This document shows positions 28,609-43,395 of a stretch of 64,000 bases of DNA, one piece after another. Source of the stretch: Paragordius varius (Eukaryota; Nematomorpha); NCBI GenBank assembly GCA_964247055.1, contig OZ176054.1, positions 4,712,001 to 4,776,000 on the forward strand, read 5' to 3'. Below the pieces are notes generated by a model, which was given only the letters and a program-made list of their open reading frames with translations, searched no databases and was not told the origin of the DNA. Positions within the stretch are counted from its first letter, which is position 1. Every line of letters begins with the position of its first letter. Made by a program: the position numbers and the translations under genes.

Positions 28609-29571
28609 GGGTTATATAAATTGATTGTTGAAAGTGATGGTTGATTGTTGGATATTCTAATATTAGCTTGGGTAATATGAATTGATTGTTGAAAAGTGAT
28701 GGTTGATTGTTAGATAGCATGGGTAAAATAAATTTATTGTTGAAACCGATGGTTGATTGTTGGATATTCTAATATTAGTATGGGTAATATATATTTAGTG
28801 TGTAAAAGTGATGGTTGATTGTTGGATATTCTAATATTAGCATGGGTAATATAAATTGATTGTTGAAAAGTGAGTGTTGTTTGTTGGATATTCTAATATT
28901 AGCATGGGTAATATAAATTGATTGTTGAAAGTGATGGTTGATTGTTGGATATTCTAATATTAGCATGGTTAAAATTAATTTACTGTTGAAAAGTGATGGT
29001 TGATTGGATGTTCTATTAGCATGGGTAATATAAATTGATTGTTGAAAAGTGATGGTCGATTGTTGGATATTCAAATATTAGCATGGGTTATATAAATTGA
29101 TTGTTGAAAGTGATGGTTGATTGTTGGATATTCTAATATTAGCTTGGGTAATATGAATTGATTGTTGAAAAGTGATGGTTGATTGTTGGATATTCTAATA
29201 TTAGCATGGGTAAAATAAATTTATTGTTGAAAGTGATGGTTGATTGTTGGATATTCTAATATTAGCATGGGTAATATAAATTTAGTGTGTAAAAGTGGTG
29301 GTTGATTGTTGGATATTCTAATATTAGCATGGGTAATATAAATTGATTGTTGAAAAGTGATGGTTGATTGTTGGATATTCTAATATTAGCATGGGTAATA
29401 TAAATTGATTGTTGAAAGTGATGGTTGATTGTTGGATATTCTAATATTAGCATGGTTAAAATTAATTTACTGTTGAAAAGTGATGGTTGATTGGATGTTC
29501 TATTAGCATGGGTAATATAAATTGATTGTTGAAAAGTGATGGTCGATTGTTGGATATTCAAATATTAGCAT
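28609..29571 (+). repeat. 487-bp higher-order repeat (8 monomers), pair
   Basis: Matching GGGTTATATAAATTG starts occur at 28609, 29085 and 29572. The second unit is 487 bp. The first is 476 bp because one monomer near 28,710 is shortened. The same eight-monomer unit recurs at about 33.7-35.2 kb. Confidence 0.7.
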
Positions 29572-30959
29572 GGGTTATATAAATTGATTGTTGAAAGTGA
29601 TGGTTGATTGTTGGATATTCTAATATTAGCTTGGGTAATATGAATTGATTGTTGAAAAGTGATCGTTGATTGTTGGATATTCTAAAATTAGCATGGGTAA
29701 TATAAATTGATTGTTGAAAGTGATGGTTGATTGTTGGATATTCTAATATTAGCATGGGTAATATAAATTTAGTGTGTAAAAGTGATGGTTGATTGTTGGA
29801 TATTCTAATATTAGCATGGGTAATATAAATTGATTGTTGAAAGTGATGGTTGATTTTTGGATATTCTAATATTAGCATGGTTAAAATTAATTTACTGTTG
29901 AAAAGTGATGGTTGATTGGATGTTCTATTAGCATGGGTAATATAAATTGATTGTTGAAAAGTGATGGTCGATTGTTGGATATTCAAATATTAGCATGGGT
30001 TATATAAATTGATTGTTGAAAGTGATGGTTGATTGTTGGATATTCAAATATTAGCTTGGGTTATATAAATTGATTGTTGAAAAGTGATGGTTGATTGTTG
30101 GATATTCTAATATTAGCATGGGTAATATAAATTTAGTGTGTAAAAGTGATGGTTGATTGTTGGATATTCTAATATTAGCATGGGTTATATAAATTGATTG
30201 TTGAAAAGTGATGGTTGATTGTTGGATATCCCAATATTAGCATGGGTAATATAAATTGATTGTTGAAAGTGATGGTTTATTGTTGGATATTCTAATATTA
30301 GCATGGTTAAAATAAATTTATTGTTTAAAGTGATGGTTGATTGTTGGATATTCTAATATTAGCATGGTTAAAATAAATTTATTGTTGAAAGTGATGGTTG
30401 ATTGTTGGATATTCTAATATTAGCATGGTTAAAATTAATTTACTGTTGAAAAGTGATGGTTGATTGGATGTTCTATTAGCATGGGTAATATAAATTGATT
30501 GTTGAAAAGTGATGGTCGATTGTTGGATATTCAAATATTAGCATGGGTTATATAAATTGATTGTTGAAAGTGATGGTTGATTGTTGGATATTCTAATATT
30601 AGCTTGGGTAATATGAATTGATTGTTGAAAAGTGATGGTTGATTGTTGGATATTCTAATATTAGCATGGGTAATATAAATTGATTGTTGAAAGTGATGGT
30701 TGATTGTTGGATATTCTAATATTAGCATGGGTAATATAAATTTAGTGTGTAAAAGTGATGGTTGATTGTTGGATATTCTAATATTAGCATGGGTAATATA
30801 AATTGATTGTTGAAAGTGATGGTTGATTTTTGGATATTCTAATATTAGCATGGTTAAAATTAATTTACTGTTGAAAGGTGATGGTTGATTGGATGTTCTA
30901 TTAGCATGGGTAATATAAATTGATTGTTGAAAAGTGATGGTCGATTGTTGGATATTCAA

Positions 30960-33746
30960 ATATTAGCATGGGTTATTTAAATTGATTGTTGAAAGTGATG
31001 GTTGATTGTTGGATATTCTAATATTAGCTTGGGTAATATGAATTGATTGTTGAAAAGTGATGGTTGATTGTTGGATATTCTAATATTAGCATGGGTAATA
31101 TAAATTGATTGTTGAAAGTGATGGTTGATTGTTGGATATTCTAATATTAGCATGGGTAATATAAATTTAGTGTCTAAAAGTGATGGTTGATTGTTGGATA
31201 TTCTAATATTAGCTTGGGTAATATAAATTGATTGTTGAAAGTGATGGTTGATTTTTGGATATTCTAATATTAGCATGGTTAAAATTAATTTACTGTTGAA
31301 AAGTGATGGTTGATTGGATGTTCTATTAGCATGGGTAATATAAATTGATTGTTGAAAAGTGATGGTCGATTGTTGGATATTCAAATATTAGCATGGGTTA
31401 TATAAATTGATTGTTGAAAGTGATGGTTGATTGTTGGATATTCAAATATTAGCTTGGGTTATATAAATTGATTGTTGAAAAGTGATGGTTGATTGTTGGA
31501 TATTCTAATATTAGCATGGGTAATATAAATTTAGTGTGTAAAAGTGATGGTTGATTGTTGGATATTCTAATATTAGCATGGGTTATATAAATTGATTGTT
31601 GAAAAGTGATGGTTGATTGTTGGATATTCTAATATTAGCATGGGTAATATAAATTGATTGTTGAAAAGTGATGGTTGATTGTTGGATATTCAAATATTAG
31701 CATGGGTTATATAAATTGATTGTTGAAAAGTGATGGTTGATTGTTGGATATCCCAATATTAGCATGGGTAATATAAATTGATTGTTGAAAGTGATGGTTT
31801 ATTGTTGGATATTCTAATATTAGAATGGTTAAAATAAATTTATTGTTTAAAGTGATGGTTGATTGTTGGATATTCTAATATTAGCATGGTTAAAATAAAT
31901 TTATTGTTGAAAGTGATGGTTTATTGTTGGATATTCTAATATTAGCATGGGTTATATAAATTGATTGTTGAAAGTGATGGTTGATTGTTGGATATTCTAA
32001 TATTAGCATGGTTAAAATTAATTTACTGTTGAAAAGTGATGGTTGATTGGATGTTCTATTAGCATGGGTAATATAAATTGATTGTTGAAAAGTGATGGTC
32101 GATTGTTGGATATTCAAATATTAGCATGGGTTATTTAAATTGATTGTTGAAAGTGATGGTTGATTGTTGGATATTCTAATATTAGCTTGGGTAATATGAA
32201 TTGATTGTTGAAAAGTGATGGTTGATTGTTGGATATTCTAATATTAGCATGGGTAATATAAATTGATTGTTGAAAGTGATGGTTGATTGTTGGATATTCT
32301 AATATTAGCAGTGATGGTTGATTGTTGGATATTCTAATATTAGCATGGGTAAAATAAATTTATTGTTGAAAGTGATGGTTGATTGTTGGATATTCTAATA
32401 TTAGCATGGGTAATATAAATTTAGTGTGTAAAAGTGATGGTTGATTGTTGGATATTCTAATATTAGCATGGGTAATATAAATTTATTGTTGAAAAGTGAT
32501 GGTTGATTGTTGGATATTCTAATATTAGCATGGGTAATATAAATTAATTGTTGAAAGTGATGGTTGATTGTTGGATATTCTAATATTAGCATGGTTAAAA
32601 TTAATTTACTGTTGAAAAGTGATGGTTGATTGGATGTTCTATTAGCATGGGTAATATAAATTGATTGTTGAAAAGTGATGGTCGATTGTTGGATATTCAA
32701 ATATTAGCATGGGTTATTTAAATTGATTGTTGAAAGTGATGGTTGATTGTTGGATATTCTAATATTAGCTTGGGTAATATGAATTGATTGTTGAAAAGTG
32801 ATGGTTGATTGTTGGATATTCTAATATTAGCATGGGTAATATAAATTGATTGTTGAAAGTGATGGTTGATTGTTGGATATTCTAATATTAGCATGGGTAA
32901 TATAAATTTAGTGTCTAAAAGTGATGGTTGATTGTTGGATATTCTAATATTAGCTTGGGTAATATAAATTGATTGTTGAAAGTGATGGTTGATTTTTGGA
33001 TATTCTAATATTAGCATGGTTAAAATTAATTTACTGTTGAAAAGTGATGGTTGATTGGATGTTCTATTAGCATGGGTAATATAAATTGATTGTTGAAAAG
33101 TGATGGTCGATTGTTGGATATTCAAATATTAGCATGGGTTATATAAATTGATTGTTGAAAGTGATGGTTGATTGTTGGATATTCAAATATTAGCTTGGGT
33201 TATATAAATTGATTGTTGAAAAGTGATGGTTGATTGTTGGATATTCTAATATTAGCATGGGTAATATAAATTTAGTGTGTAAAAGTGATGGTTGATTGTT
33301 GGATATTCTAATATTAGCATGGGTTATATAAATTGATTGTTGAAAAGTGATGGTTGATTGTTGGATATTCTAATATTAGCATGGGTAATATAAATTGATT
33401 GTTGAAAAGTGATGGTTGATTGTTGGATATTCAAATATTAGCATGGGTTATATAAATTGATTGTTGAAAAGTGATGGTTGATTGTTGGATATCCCAATAT
33501 TAGCATGGGTAATATAAATTGATTGTTGAAAGTGATGGTTTATTGTTGGATATTCTAATATTAGCATGGTTAAAATAAATTTATTGTTTAAAGTGATGGT
33601 TGATTGTTGGATATTCTAATATTAGCATGGTTAAAATAAATTTATTGTTGAAAGTGATGGTTTATTGTTGGATATTCTAATATTAGCATGGGTTATATAA
33701 ATTGATTGTTGAAAGTGATGGTTGATTGTTGGATATTCTAATATTA
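30960..33746 (+). repeat. 1,741-bp higher-order repeat, partial pair
   Basis: Bases from about 30960 to 32005 recur at about 32701 to 33746 at an offset of 1,741, then the two copies take different monomer orders. The first segment also matches about 18.0 kb at an offset of 12,955, showing reuse of the same block at several distances. Confidence 0.7.
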
Positions 33747-36416
33747 GCTTGGGTAATATGAATTGATTGTTGAAAAGTGATGGTTTATTGTTGGATATTC
33801 TAATATTAGCAGTGATGGTTGATTGTTGGATATTCTAATATTAGCATGGGTAAAATAAATTTATTGTTGAAAGTGATGGTTGATTGTTGGATATTCTAAT
33901 ATTAGCATGGGTAATATAAATTTAGTGTGTAAAAGTGATGGTTGATTGTTGGATATTCTAATATTAGCATGGGTAATATAAATTTATTGTTGAAAAGTGA
34001 TGGTTGATTGTTGGATATTCTAATATTAGCATGGGTAATATAAATTGATTGTTGAAAGTGATGGTTGATTGTTGGATATTCTAATATTAGCATGGTTAAA
34101 ATTAATTTACTGTTGAAAAGTGATGGTTGATTGGATGTTCTATTAGCATGGGTAATATAAATTGATTGTTGAAAAGTGATGGTCGATTGTTGGATATTCA
34201 AATATTAGCATGGGTTATATAAATTGATTGTTGAAAGTGATGGTTGATTGTTGGATATCCCAATATTAGCATGGGTAATATAAATTGATTGTTGAAAAGT
34301 GATGGTTGATTGTTGGATATTCTAATATTAGCATGGGTAAAATAAATTTATTGTTGAAAGTGATGGTTGATTGTTGGATATTCTAATATTAGCATGGGTA
34401 ATATATATTTAGTGTGTAAAAGTGATGGTTGATTGTTGGATATTCTAATATTAGCATGGGTAATATAAATTGATTGTTGAAAAGTGATGGTTGATTGTTG
34501 GATATTCTAATATTAGCATGGATATAAATTGATTGTTGAAAGTGATGGTTGATTGTTGGATATTCTAATATTAGCATGGTTAAAATTAATTTACTGTTGA
34601 AAAGTGATGGTTGATTGGATGTTCTATTAGCATGGGTAATATAAATTGATTGTTGAAAAGTGATGGTCGATTGTTGGATATTCAAATATTAGCATGGGTT
34701 ATATAAATTGATTGTTGAAAGTGATGGTTGATTGTTGGATATTCTAATATTAGCTTGGGTAATATGAATTGATTGTTGAAAAGTGATGGTTGATTGTTGG
34801 ATATTCTAATATTAGCATGGGTAAAATAAATTTATTGTTGAAAGTGATGGTTGATTGTTGGATATTCTAATATTAGCATGGGTAATATAAATTTAGTGTG
34901 TAAAAGTGATGGTTGATTGTTGGATATTCTAATATTAGCATGGGTAATATAAATTGATTGTTGAAAAGTGATGGTTGATTGTTGGATATTCTAATATTAG
35001 CATGGGTAATATAAATTGATTGTTGAAAGTGATGGTTGATTGTTGGATATTCTAATATTAGCATGGTTAAAATTAATTTACTGTTGAAAAGTGATGGTTG
35101 ATTGGATGTTCTATTAGCATGGGTAATATAAATTGATTGTTGAAAAGTGTTGGTCGATTGTTGGATATTCAAATATTAGCATGGGTTATATAAATTGATT
35201 GTTGAAAGTGATGGTTGATTGTTGGATATTCTAATATTAGCTTGGGTAATATGAATTGATTGTTGAAAAGTGATGGTTGATTGTTGGATATTCTAATATT
35301 AGCATGGGTAATATAAATTGATTGTTGAAAGTGATGGTTGATTGTTGGATATTCTAATATTAGCATGGGTAATATAAATTTAGTGTGTAAAAGTGATGGT
35401 TGATTGTTGGATATTCTAATATTAGCATGGGTAATATAAATTGATTGTTGAAGGTGATGGTTGATTTTTGGATATTCTAATATTAGCATGGTTAAAATTA
35501 ATTAACTGTTGAAAAGTGATGGTTGATTGGATGTTCTATTAGCATGGGTAATATAAATTGATTGTTGAAAAGTGATGGTCGATTGTTGGATATTCAAATA
35601 TTAGCATGGGTTATATAAATTGATTGTTGAAAGTGATGGTTGATTGTTGGATATTCAAATATTAGCTTGGGTTATATAAATTGATTGTTGAAAAGTGATG
35701 GTTGATTGTTGGATATTCTAATATTAGCATGGGTAATATAAATTTAGTGTGTAAAAGTGATGGTTGATTGTTGGATATTCTAATATTAGCATGGGTTATA
35801 TAAATTGATTGTTGAAAAGTGATGGTTGTTTGTTGGATATTCTAATATTAGCATGGGTAATATAAATTGATTGTTGAAAGTGATGGTTCAATATTAGCAT
35901 GGGTAATATAAATTGATTGTTGAAAAGTGATGGTTGATTGTTGGATATTCTAATATTAGCATGGGTAATATAAATTGATTGTTGAAAGTGATGGTTGATT
36001 GTTGGATATTCTAATATTACCATGGGTAATATAAATTTAGTGTGTAAAAGTGATGGTTGATTGTTGGATATTCTAATATTAGCATGGGTAATATAAATTG
36101 ATTGTTGAAAGTGATGGTTGATTTTTGGATATTCTAATATTAGCATGGTTAAAATTAATTTACTGTTGAAAAGTGATGGTTGATTGGATGTCCTATTAGC
36201 ATGGGTAATATAAATTGATTGTTGAAAAGTGATGGTCGATTGTTGGATATTCAAATATTAGCATGGGTTATATAAATTGATTGTTGAAAGTGATGGTTGA
36301 TTGTTGGATATTCAAATATTAGCTTGGGTTATATAAATTGATTGTTGAAAAGTGATGGTTGATTGTTGGATATTCTAATATTAGCATGGGTAATATAAAT
36401 TTAGTGTGTAAAAGTG
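33747..36416 (+). repeat. Satellite with 487-bp units, then mixed order
   Basis: Eight-monomer units are phased at about 33902, 34389 and 34873 (487 and 484 bp). They are followed by mixed monomers, including a shortened one with GATGGTTCAATATTAGC near 35,885 that recurs near 39,920 and 42,105. No gene seen. Confidence 0.7.
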
Positions 36417-38550
36417 ATGGTCGATTGTTGGATATTCAAATATTAGCATGGGTTATATAAATTGATTGTTGAAAGTGATGGTTGATTGTTGGATATTCAA
36501 ATATTAGCTTGGGTTATATAAATTGATTGTTGAAAAGTGATGGTTGATTGTTGGATATTCTAATACAAGCATGGGTGATATAAATTTAGTGTGTAAAAGT
36601 GATGGTTGATTGTTGGATATTCTAATATTAGCATGGGTTACATAAATTGATTGTTGAAAAGTCATGGTTGTTTGTTGGATATTCTAATATTAGCATAGGT
36701 AATATAAATTGATTGTTGAAAGTGATGGTTGATTGTTGGATATCCCAATATTAGCATGGGTAATATAAATTGATTGTTGAAAAGTGATGGTTGATTGTTG
36801 GATATTCTAATATTAGCATGGGTAATATAAATTTAGTGTGTAAAAGTGATGGTCGATTGTTGGATATTCAAATATTAGCATGGGTTATATAAATTGATTG
36901 TTGAAAGTGATGGTTGATTGTTGGATATTCAAATATTAGCTTGGGTTATATAAATTGATTGTTGAAAAGTGATGGTCGATTGTTGGATATTCAAATATTA
37001 CCATGGGTTATATAAATTGATTGTTGAAAGTGATGGTTGATTGTTGGATATTCAAATATTAGCTTGGGTTATTAAAAATTGATTGTTGAAAAGTGATGGT
37101 TGATTGTTGGATATTCTAATATTAGCATGGGTAATATAAATTTAGTGTGTAAAAGTGATGGTCGATTGTTGGATATTCAAATATTAGCATGGGTTATATA
37201 AATTGATTGTTGAAAGTGATGGTTGATTGTTGGATATTCAAATATTAGCTTGGGTTATATAAATTGATTGTTGAAAAGTGATGGTCGATTGTTGGATATT
37301 CAAATATTAGCATGGGTTATATAAATTGATTGTTGAAAGTGATGGTTGATTGTTGGATATTCAAATATTAGCTTGGGTTATATAAATTGATTGTTGAAAA
37401 GTGATGGTTGATTGTTGGATATTCTAATACAAGCATGGGTGATATAAATTTAGTGTGTAAAAGTGATGGTTGATTGTTGGATATTCTAATATTAGCATGG
37501 GTTACATAAATTGATTGTTGAAAAGTCATGGTTGTTTGTTGGATATTCTAATATTAGCATAGGTAATATAAATTGATTGTTGAAAGTGATGGTTGATTGT
37601 TGGATATCCCAATATTAGCATGGGTAATATAAATTGATTGTTGAAAAGTGATGGTTGATTGTTGGATATTCTAATATTAGCATGGGTAATATAAATTTAG
37701 TGTGTAAAAGTGATGGTCGATTGTTGGATATTCAAATATTAGCATGGGTTATATAAATTGATTGTTGAAAGTGATGGTTGATTGTTGGATATTCAAATAT
37801 TAGCTTGGGTTATATAAATTGATTGTTGAAAAGTGATGGTCGATTGTTGGATATTCAAATATTACCATGGGTTATATAAATTGATTGTTGAAAGTGATGG
37901 TTGATTGTTGGATATTCAAATATTAGCTTGGGTTATATAAATTGATTGTTGAAAAGTGATGGTTGATTGTTGGATATTCTAATATTAGCATGGGTAATAT
38001 AAATTTAGTGTGTAAAAGTGATGGTCGATTGTTGGATATTCAAATATTAGCATGGGTTATATAAATTGATTGTTGAAAGTGATGGTTGATTGTTGGATAT
38101 TCAAATATTAGCTTGGGTTATATAAATTGATTGTTGAAAAGTGATGGTCGATTGTTGGATATTCAAATATTAGCATGGGTTATATAAATTGATTGTTGAA
38201 AGTGATGGTTGATTGTTGGATATTCAAATATTAGCTTGGGTTATATAAATTGATTGTTGAAAAGTGATGGTTGATTGTTGGATATTCTAATACAAGCATG
38301 GGTGATATAAATTTAGTGTGTAAAAGTGATGGTTGATTGTTGGATATTCTAATATTAGCATGGGTTACATAAATTGATTGTTGAAAAGTCATGGTTGTTT
38401 GTTGGATATTCTAATATTAGCATAGGTAATATAAATTGATTGTTGAAAGTGATGGTTGATTGTTGGATATCCCAATATTAGCATGGGTAATATAAATTGA
38501 TTGTTGAAAAGGGATGGTTGATTGTTGGATATTCTAATATTAGCATGGGT
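36417..38550 (+). repeat. 863-bp higher-order repeat (14 monomers), about 2.5 copies
   Basis: The private variant TACAAGCATGGGTGAT occurs at 36564, 37428 and 38291 (spacings 864 and 863 bp; the 1-bp difference comes from GGTTATTAAAAATTG near 37,070). This block is rich in monomers with GGATATTCAAATATTAG and AGCTTGGGTTATATAAATT. Confidence 0.8.
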
Positions 38551-38629
38551 AAAATAAATTTATTGTTGAAAGTGATGGTTGATTGTTGGATATTCTAATA
38601 TTAGCATGGGTAATATAAATTTAGTGTGT

Positions 38630-41600
38630 AAAAGTGATGGTTGATTGTTGGATATTCAAATATTAGCATGGGTTATATAAATTGATTGTTGAAAGTGATG
38701 GGATTTTTGGATATTCTAATATTAGCATGGTTAAAATTAATTTACTGTTGAAAAGTGATGGTTGATTGGATGTTCTATTAGCATGGGTAATATAAATTGA
38801 TTGTTGAAAAGTGATGGTCGATTGTTGGATATTCAAATATTAGCATGGGTTATATAAATTGATTGTTGAAAGTGATGGTTGATTGTTGGATATTCAAATA
38901 TTAGCTTGGGTTATATAAATTGATTGTTGAAAAGTGATGGTTGATTGTTGGATATTCTAATATTAGCATGGGTAATATAAATTTAGTGTGTAAAAGTGAT
39001 GGTTGATTGTTGGATATTCTAATATTAGCATGGGTTATATAAATTGATTGTTGAAAGTGATGGGATTTTTGGATATTCTAATATTAGCATGGTTAAAATT
39101 AATTTACTGTTGAAAAGTGATGGTTGATTGGATGTTCTATTAGCATGGGTAATATAAATTGATTGTTGAAAAGTGATGGTCGATTGTTGGATATTCAAAT
39201 ATTAGCATGGGTTATATAAATTGATTGTTGAAAGTGATGGTTGATTGTTGGATATTCAAATATTAGCTTGGGTTATATAAATTGATTGTTGAAAAGTGAT
39301 GGTTGATTGTTGGATATTCTAATATTAGCATGGGTAATATAAATTTAGTGTGTAAAAGTGATGGTTGATTGTTGGATATTCTAATATTAGCATGGATTAT
39401 ATAAATTGATTGTTGAAAAGTGATGGTTGTTTGTTGGATATTCTAATATTAGCATGGGTAATATATTTTGATTGTTGAAAGTGATGGTTGATTGTTGGAT
39501 ATCCCAATATTAGCATGGGTAATATAAATTGATTGTTGAAAAGTGATGGTTGATTGTTGGATATTCTAATATTAGCATGGGTAATATAAATTGATTGTTG
39601 AAAGTGATGGTTGATTGTTGGATATTCTAATATTAGCATGGGTAATATAAATTTAGTGTGTAAAAGTGATGGTTGATTGTTGGATATTCAAATATTAGCT
39701 TGGGTTATATAAATTGATTGTTGAAAAGTGATGGTTGATTGTTGGATATTCTAATACAAGCATGGGTGATATAAATTTTGTGTGTAAAAGTGATGGTTGA
39801 TTGTTGGATATTCTAATATTAGCATGGGTTACATAAATTGATTGTTGAAAAGTGATGGTTGTTTGTTGGATATTCTAATATTAGCATGGGTAATATAAAT
39901 TGATTGTTGAAAGTGATGGTTCAATATTAGCATGAGTAATATAAATTGATTGTTGAAAAGTGATGGTTGATTGTTGGATATTCTAATATTAGCATGGGTA
40001 ATATAAATTGATTGTTGAAAGTGATGGTTGATTGTTGGATATTCTAATATTACCATGGGTAATATAAATTTAGTGTGTAAAAGTGATGGTTGATTGTTGG
40101 ATATTCTAATATTAGCATGGGTAATATAAATTGATTGTTGAAAGTGATGGTTGATTTTTGGATATTCTAATATTAGCATGGTTAAAATTAATTTACTGTT
40201 GAAAAGTGATGGTTGATTGGATGTCCTATTAGCATGGGTAATATAAATTGATTGTTGAAAAGTGATGGTCGATTGTTGGATATTCAAATATTAGCATGGG
40301 TTATATAAATTGATTGTTGAAAGTGATGGTTGATTGTTGGATATTCAAATATTAGCTTGGGTTATATAAATTGATTGTTGAAAAGTGATGGTCGATTGCT
40401 GGATATTCAAATATTAGCATGGGTTATATAAATTGATTGTTGAAAGTGATGGTTGATTGTTGGATATTCAAATATTAGCTTGGGTTATATAAATTGATTG
40501 TTGAAAAGTGATGGTTGATTGTTGGATATTCTAATACAAGCATGGGTGATATAAATTTAGTGTGTAAAAGTGATGGTTGATTGTTGGATATTCTAATATT
40601 AGCATGGGTTACATAAATTGATTGTTGAAAAGTCATGGTTGTTTGTTGGATATTCTAATATTAGCATAGGTAATATAAATTGATTGTTGAAAGTGATGGT
40701 TGATTGTTGGATATCCCAATATTAGCATGGGTAATATAAATTGATTGTTGAAAAGTGATGGTTGATTGTTGGATATTCTAATATTAGCATGGGTAATATA
40801 AATTTAGTGTGTAAAAGTGATGGTCGATTGTTGGATATTCAAATATTAGCATGGGTTATATAAATTGATTGTTGAAAGTGATGGGATTTTTGGATATTCT
40901 AATATTAGCATGGTTAAAATTAATTTACTGTTGAAAAGTGATGGTTGATTGGATGTTCTATTAGCATGGGTAATATAAATTGATTGTTGAAAAGTGATGG
41001 TCGATTGTTGGATATTCAAATATTAGCATGGGTTATATAAATTGATTGTTGAAAGTGATGGTTGATTGTTGGATATTCAAATATTAGCTTGGGTTATATA
41101 AATTGATTGTTGAAAAGTGATGGTTGATTGTTGGATATTCTAATATTAGCATGGGTAATATAAATTTAGTGTGTAAAAGTGATGGTTGATTGTTGGATAT
41201 TCTAATATTAGCATGGGTTATATAAATTGATTGTTGAAAGTGATGGGATTTTTGGATATTCTAATATTAGCATGGTTAAAATTAATTTACTGTTGAAAAG
41301 TGATGGTTGATTGGATGTTCTATTAGCATGGGTAATATAAATTGATTGTTGAAAAGTGATGGTCGATTGTTGGATATTCAAATATTAGCATGGGTTATAT
41401 AAATTGATTGTTGAAAGTGATGGTTGATTGTTGGATATTCAAATATTAGCTTGGGTTATATAAATTGATTGTTGAAAAGTGATGGTTGATTGTTGGATAT
41501 TCTAATATTAGCATGGGTAATATAAATTTAGTGTGTAAAAGTGATGGTTGATTGTTGGATATTCTAATATTAGCATGGATTATATAAATTGATTGTTGAA

Positions 41601-43395
41601 AAGTGATGGTTGTTTGTTGGATATTCTAATATTAGCATGGGTAATATATTTTGATTGTTGAAAGTGATGGTTGATTGTTGGATATCCCAATATTAGCATG
41701 GGTAATATAAATTGATTGTTGAAAAGTGATGGTTGATTGTTGGATATTCTAATATTAGCATGGGTAATATAAATTGATTGTTGAAAGTGATGGTTGATTG
41801 TTGGATATTCTAATATTAGCATGGGTAATATAAATTTAGTGTGTAAAAGTGATGGTTGATTGTTGGATATTCAAATATTAGCTTGGGTTATATAAATTGA
41901 TTGTTGAAAAGTGATGGTTGATTGTTGGATATTCTAATACAAGCATGGGTGATATAAATTTTGTGTGTAAAAGTGATGGTTGATTGTTGGATATTCTAAT
42001 ATTAGCATGGGTTACATAAATTGATTGTTGAAAAGTGATGGTTGTTTGTTGGATATTCTAATATTAGCATGGGTAATATAAATTGATTGTTGAAAGTGAT
42101 GGTTCAATATTAGCATGGGTAATATAAATTGATTGTTGAAAAGTGATGGTTGATTGTTGGATATTCTAATATTAGCATGGGTAATATAAATTGATTGTTG
42201 AAAGTGATGGTTGATTGTTGGATATTCTAATATTACCATGGGTAATATAAATTTAGTGTGTAAAAGTGATGGTTGATTGCTGGATATTCTAATATTAGCA
42301 TGGGTAATATAAATTGATTGTTGAAAGTGATGGTTGATTTTTGGATATTCTAATATTAGCATGGTTAAAATTAATTTACTGTTGAAAAGTGATGGTTGAT
42401 TGGATGTCCTATTAGCATGGGTAATATAAATTGATTGTTGAAAAGTGATGGTCGATTGTTGGATATTCAAATATTAGCATGGGTTATATAAATTGATTGT
42501 TGAAAGTGATGGTTGATTGTTGGATATTCAAATATTAGCTTGGGTTATATAAATTGATTGTTGAAAAGTGATGGTCGATTGTTGGATATTCAAATATTAG
42601 CATGGGTTATATAAATTGATTGTTGAAAGTGATGGTTGATTGTTGGATATTTAAATATTAGCTTGGGTTATATAAATTGATTGTTGAAAAGTGATGGTTG
42701 ATTGTTGGATATTCTAATACAAGCATGGGTGATATAAATTTAGTGTGTAAAAGTGATGGTTGATTGTTGGATATTCTAATATTAGCATGGGTTACATAAA
42801 TTGATTGTTGAAAAGTCATGGTTGTTTGTTGGATATTCTAATATTAGCATAGGTAATATAAATTGATTGTTGAAAGTGATGGTTGATTGTTGGATATCCC
42901 AATATTAGCATGGGTAATATAAATTGATTGTTGAAAGTGATGGTTGATTGTTGGATATTCTAATATTAGCATGGGTAATATAAATTTAGTGTGTAAAAGT
43001 GATGGTCGATTTTTGGATATTCAAATATTAGCATGGGTTATATAAATTGATTGTTGAAAGTGATGGGATTTTTGGATATTCTAATATTAGCATGGTTAAA
43101 ATTAATTTACTGTTGAAAAGTGATGGTTGATTGGATGTTCTATTAGCATGGGTAATATAAATTGATTGTTGAAAAGTGATGGTCGATTGTTGGATATTCA
43201 AATATTAGCATGGGTTATATAAATTGATTGTTGAAAGTGATGGTTGATTGTTGGATATTCAAATATTAGCTTGGGTTATATAAATTGATTGTTGAAAAGT
43301 GATGGTTGATTGTTGGATATTCTAATATTAGCATGGGTAATATAAATTTAGTGTGTAAAAGTGATGGTTGATTGTTGGATATTCTAATATTAGCA
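38630..43395 (+). repeat. 2,183-bp higher-order repeat, about 2.2 copies
   Basis: A deletion-type monomer reading GTGATGGGATTTTTGG marks the unit. It is seen at 38701, 39063, 40884, 41246 and 43066, giving a 2,183-bp period with an internal 362-bp sub-period. TACAAGCATGGGTGAT recurs at 39755, 40535, 41938 and 42718 with the same 2,183-bp offset. The third copy diverges near 43,395, where it changes to GCATGGATTATATAA. Confidence 0.8.

Noticed and set aside
36012-36020. TAATATTAC, identical to the geminivirus/circovirus origin nonanucleotide (also near 40,050 and 42,233)
   Set aside because: It is a one-base variant of the monomer's TAATATTAG, without the GC-rich stem, and no Rep gene is present. 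Chance match.
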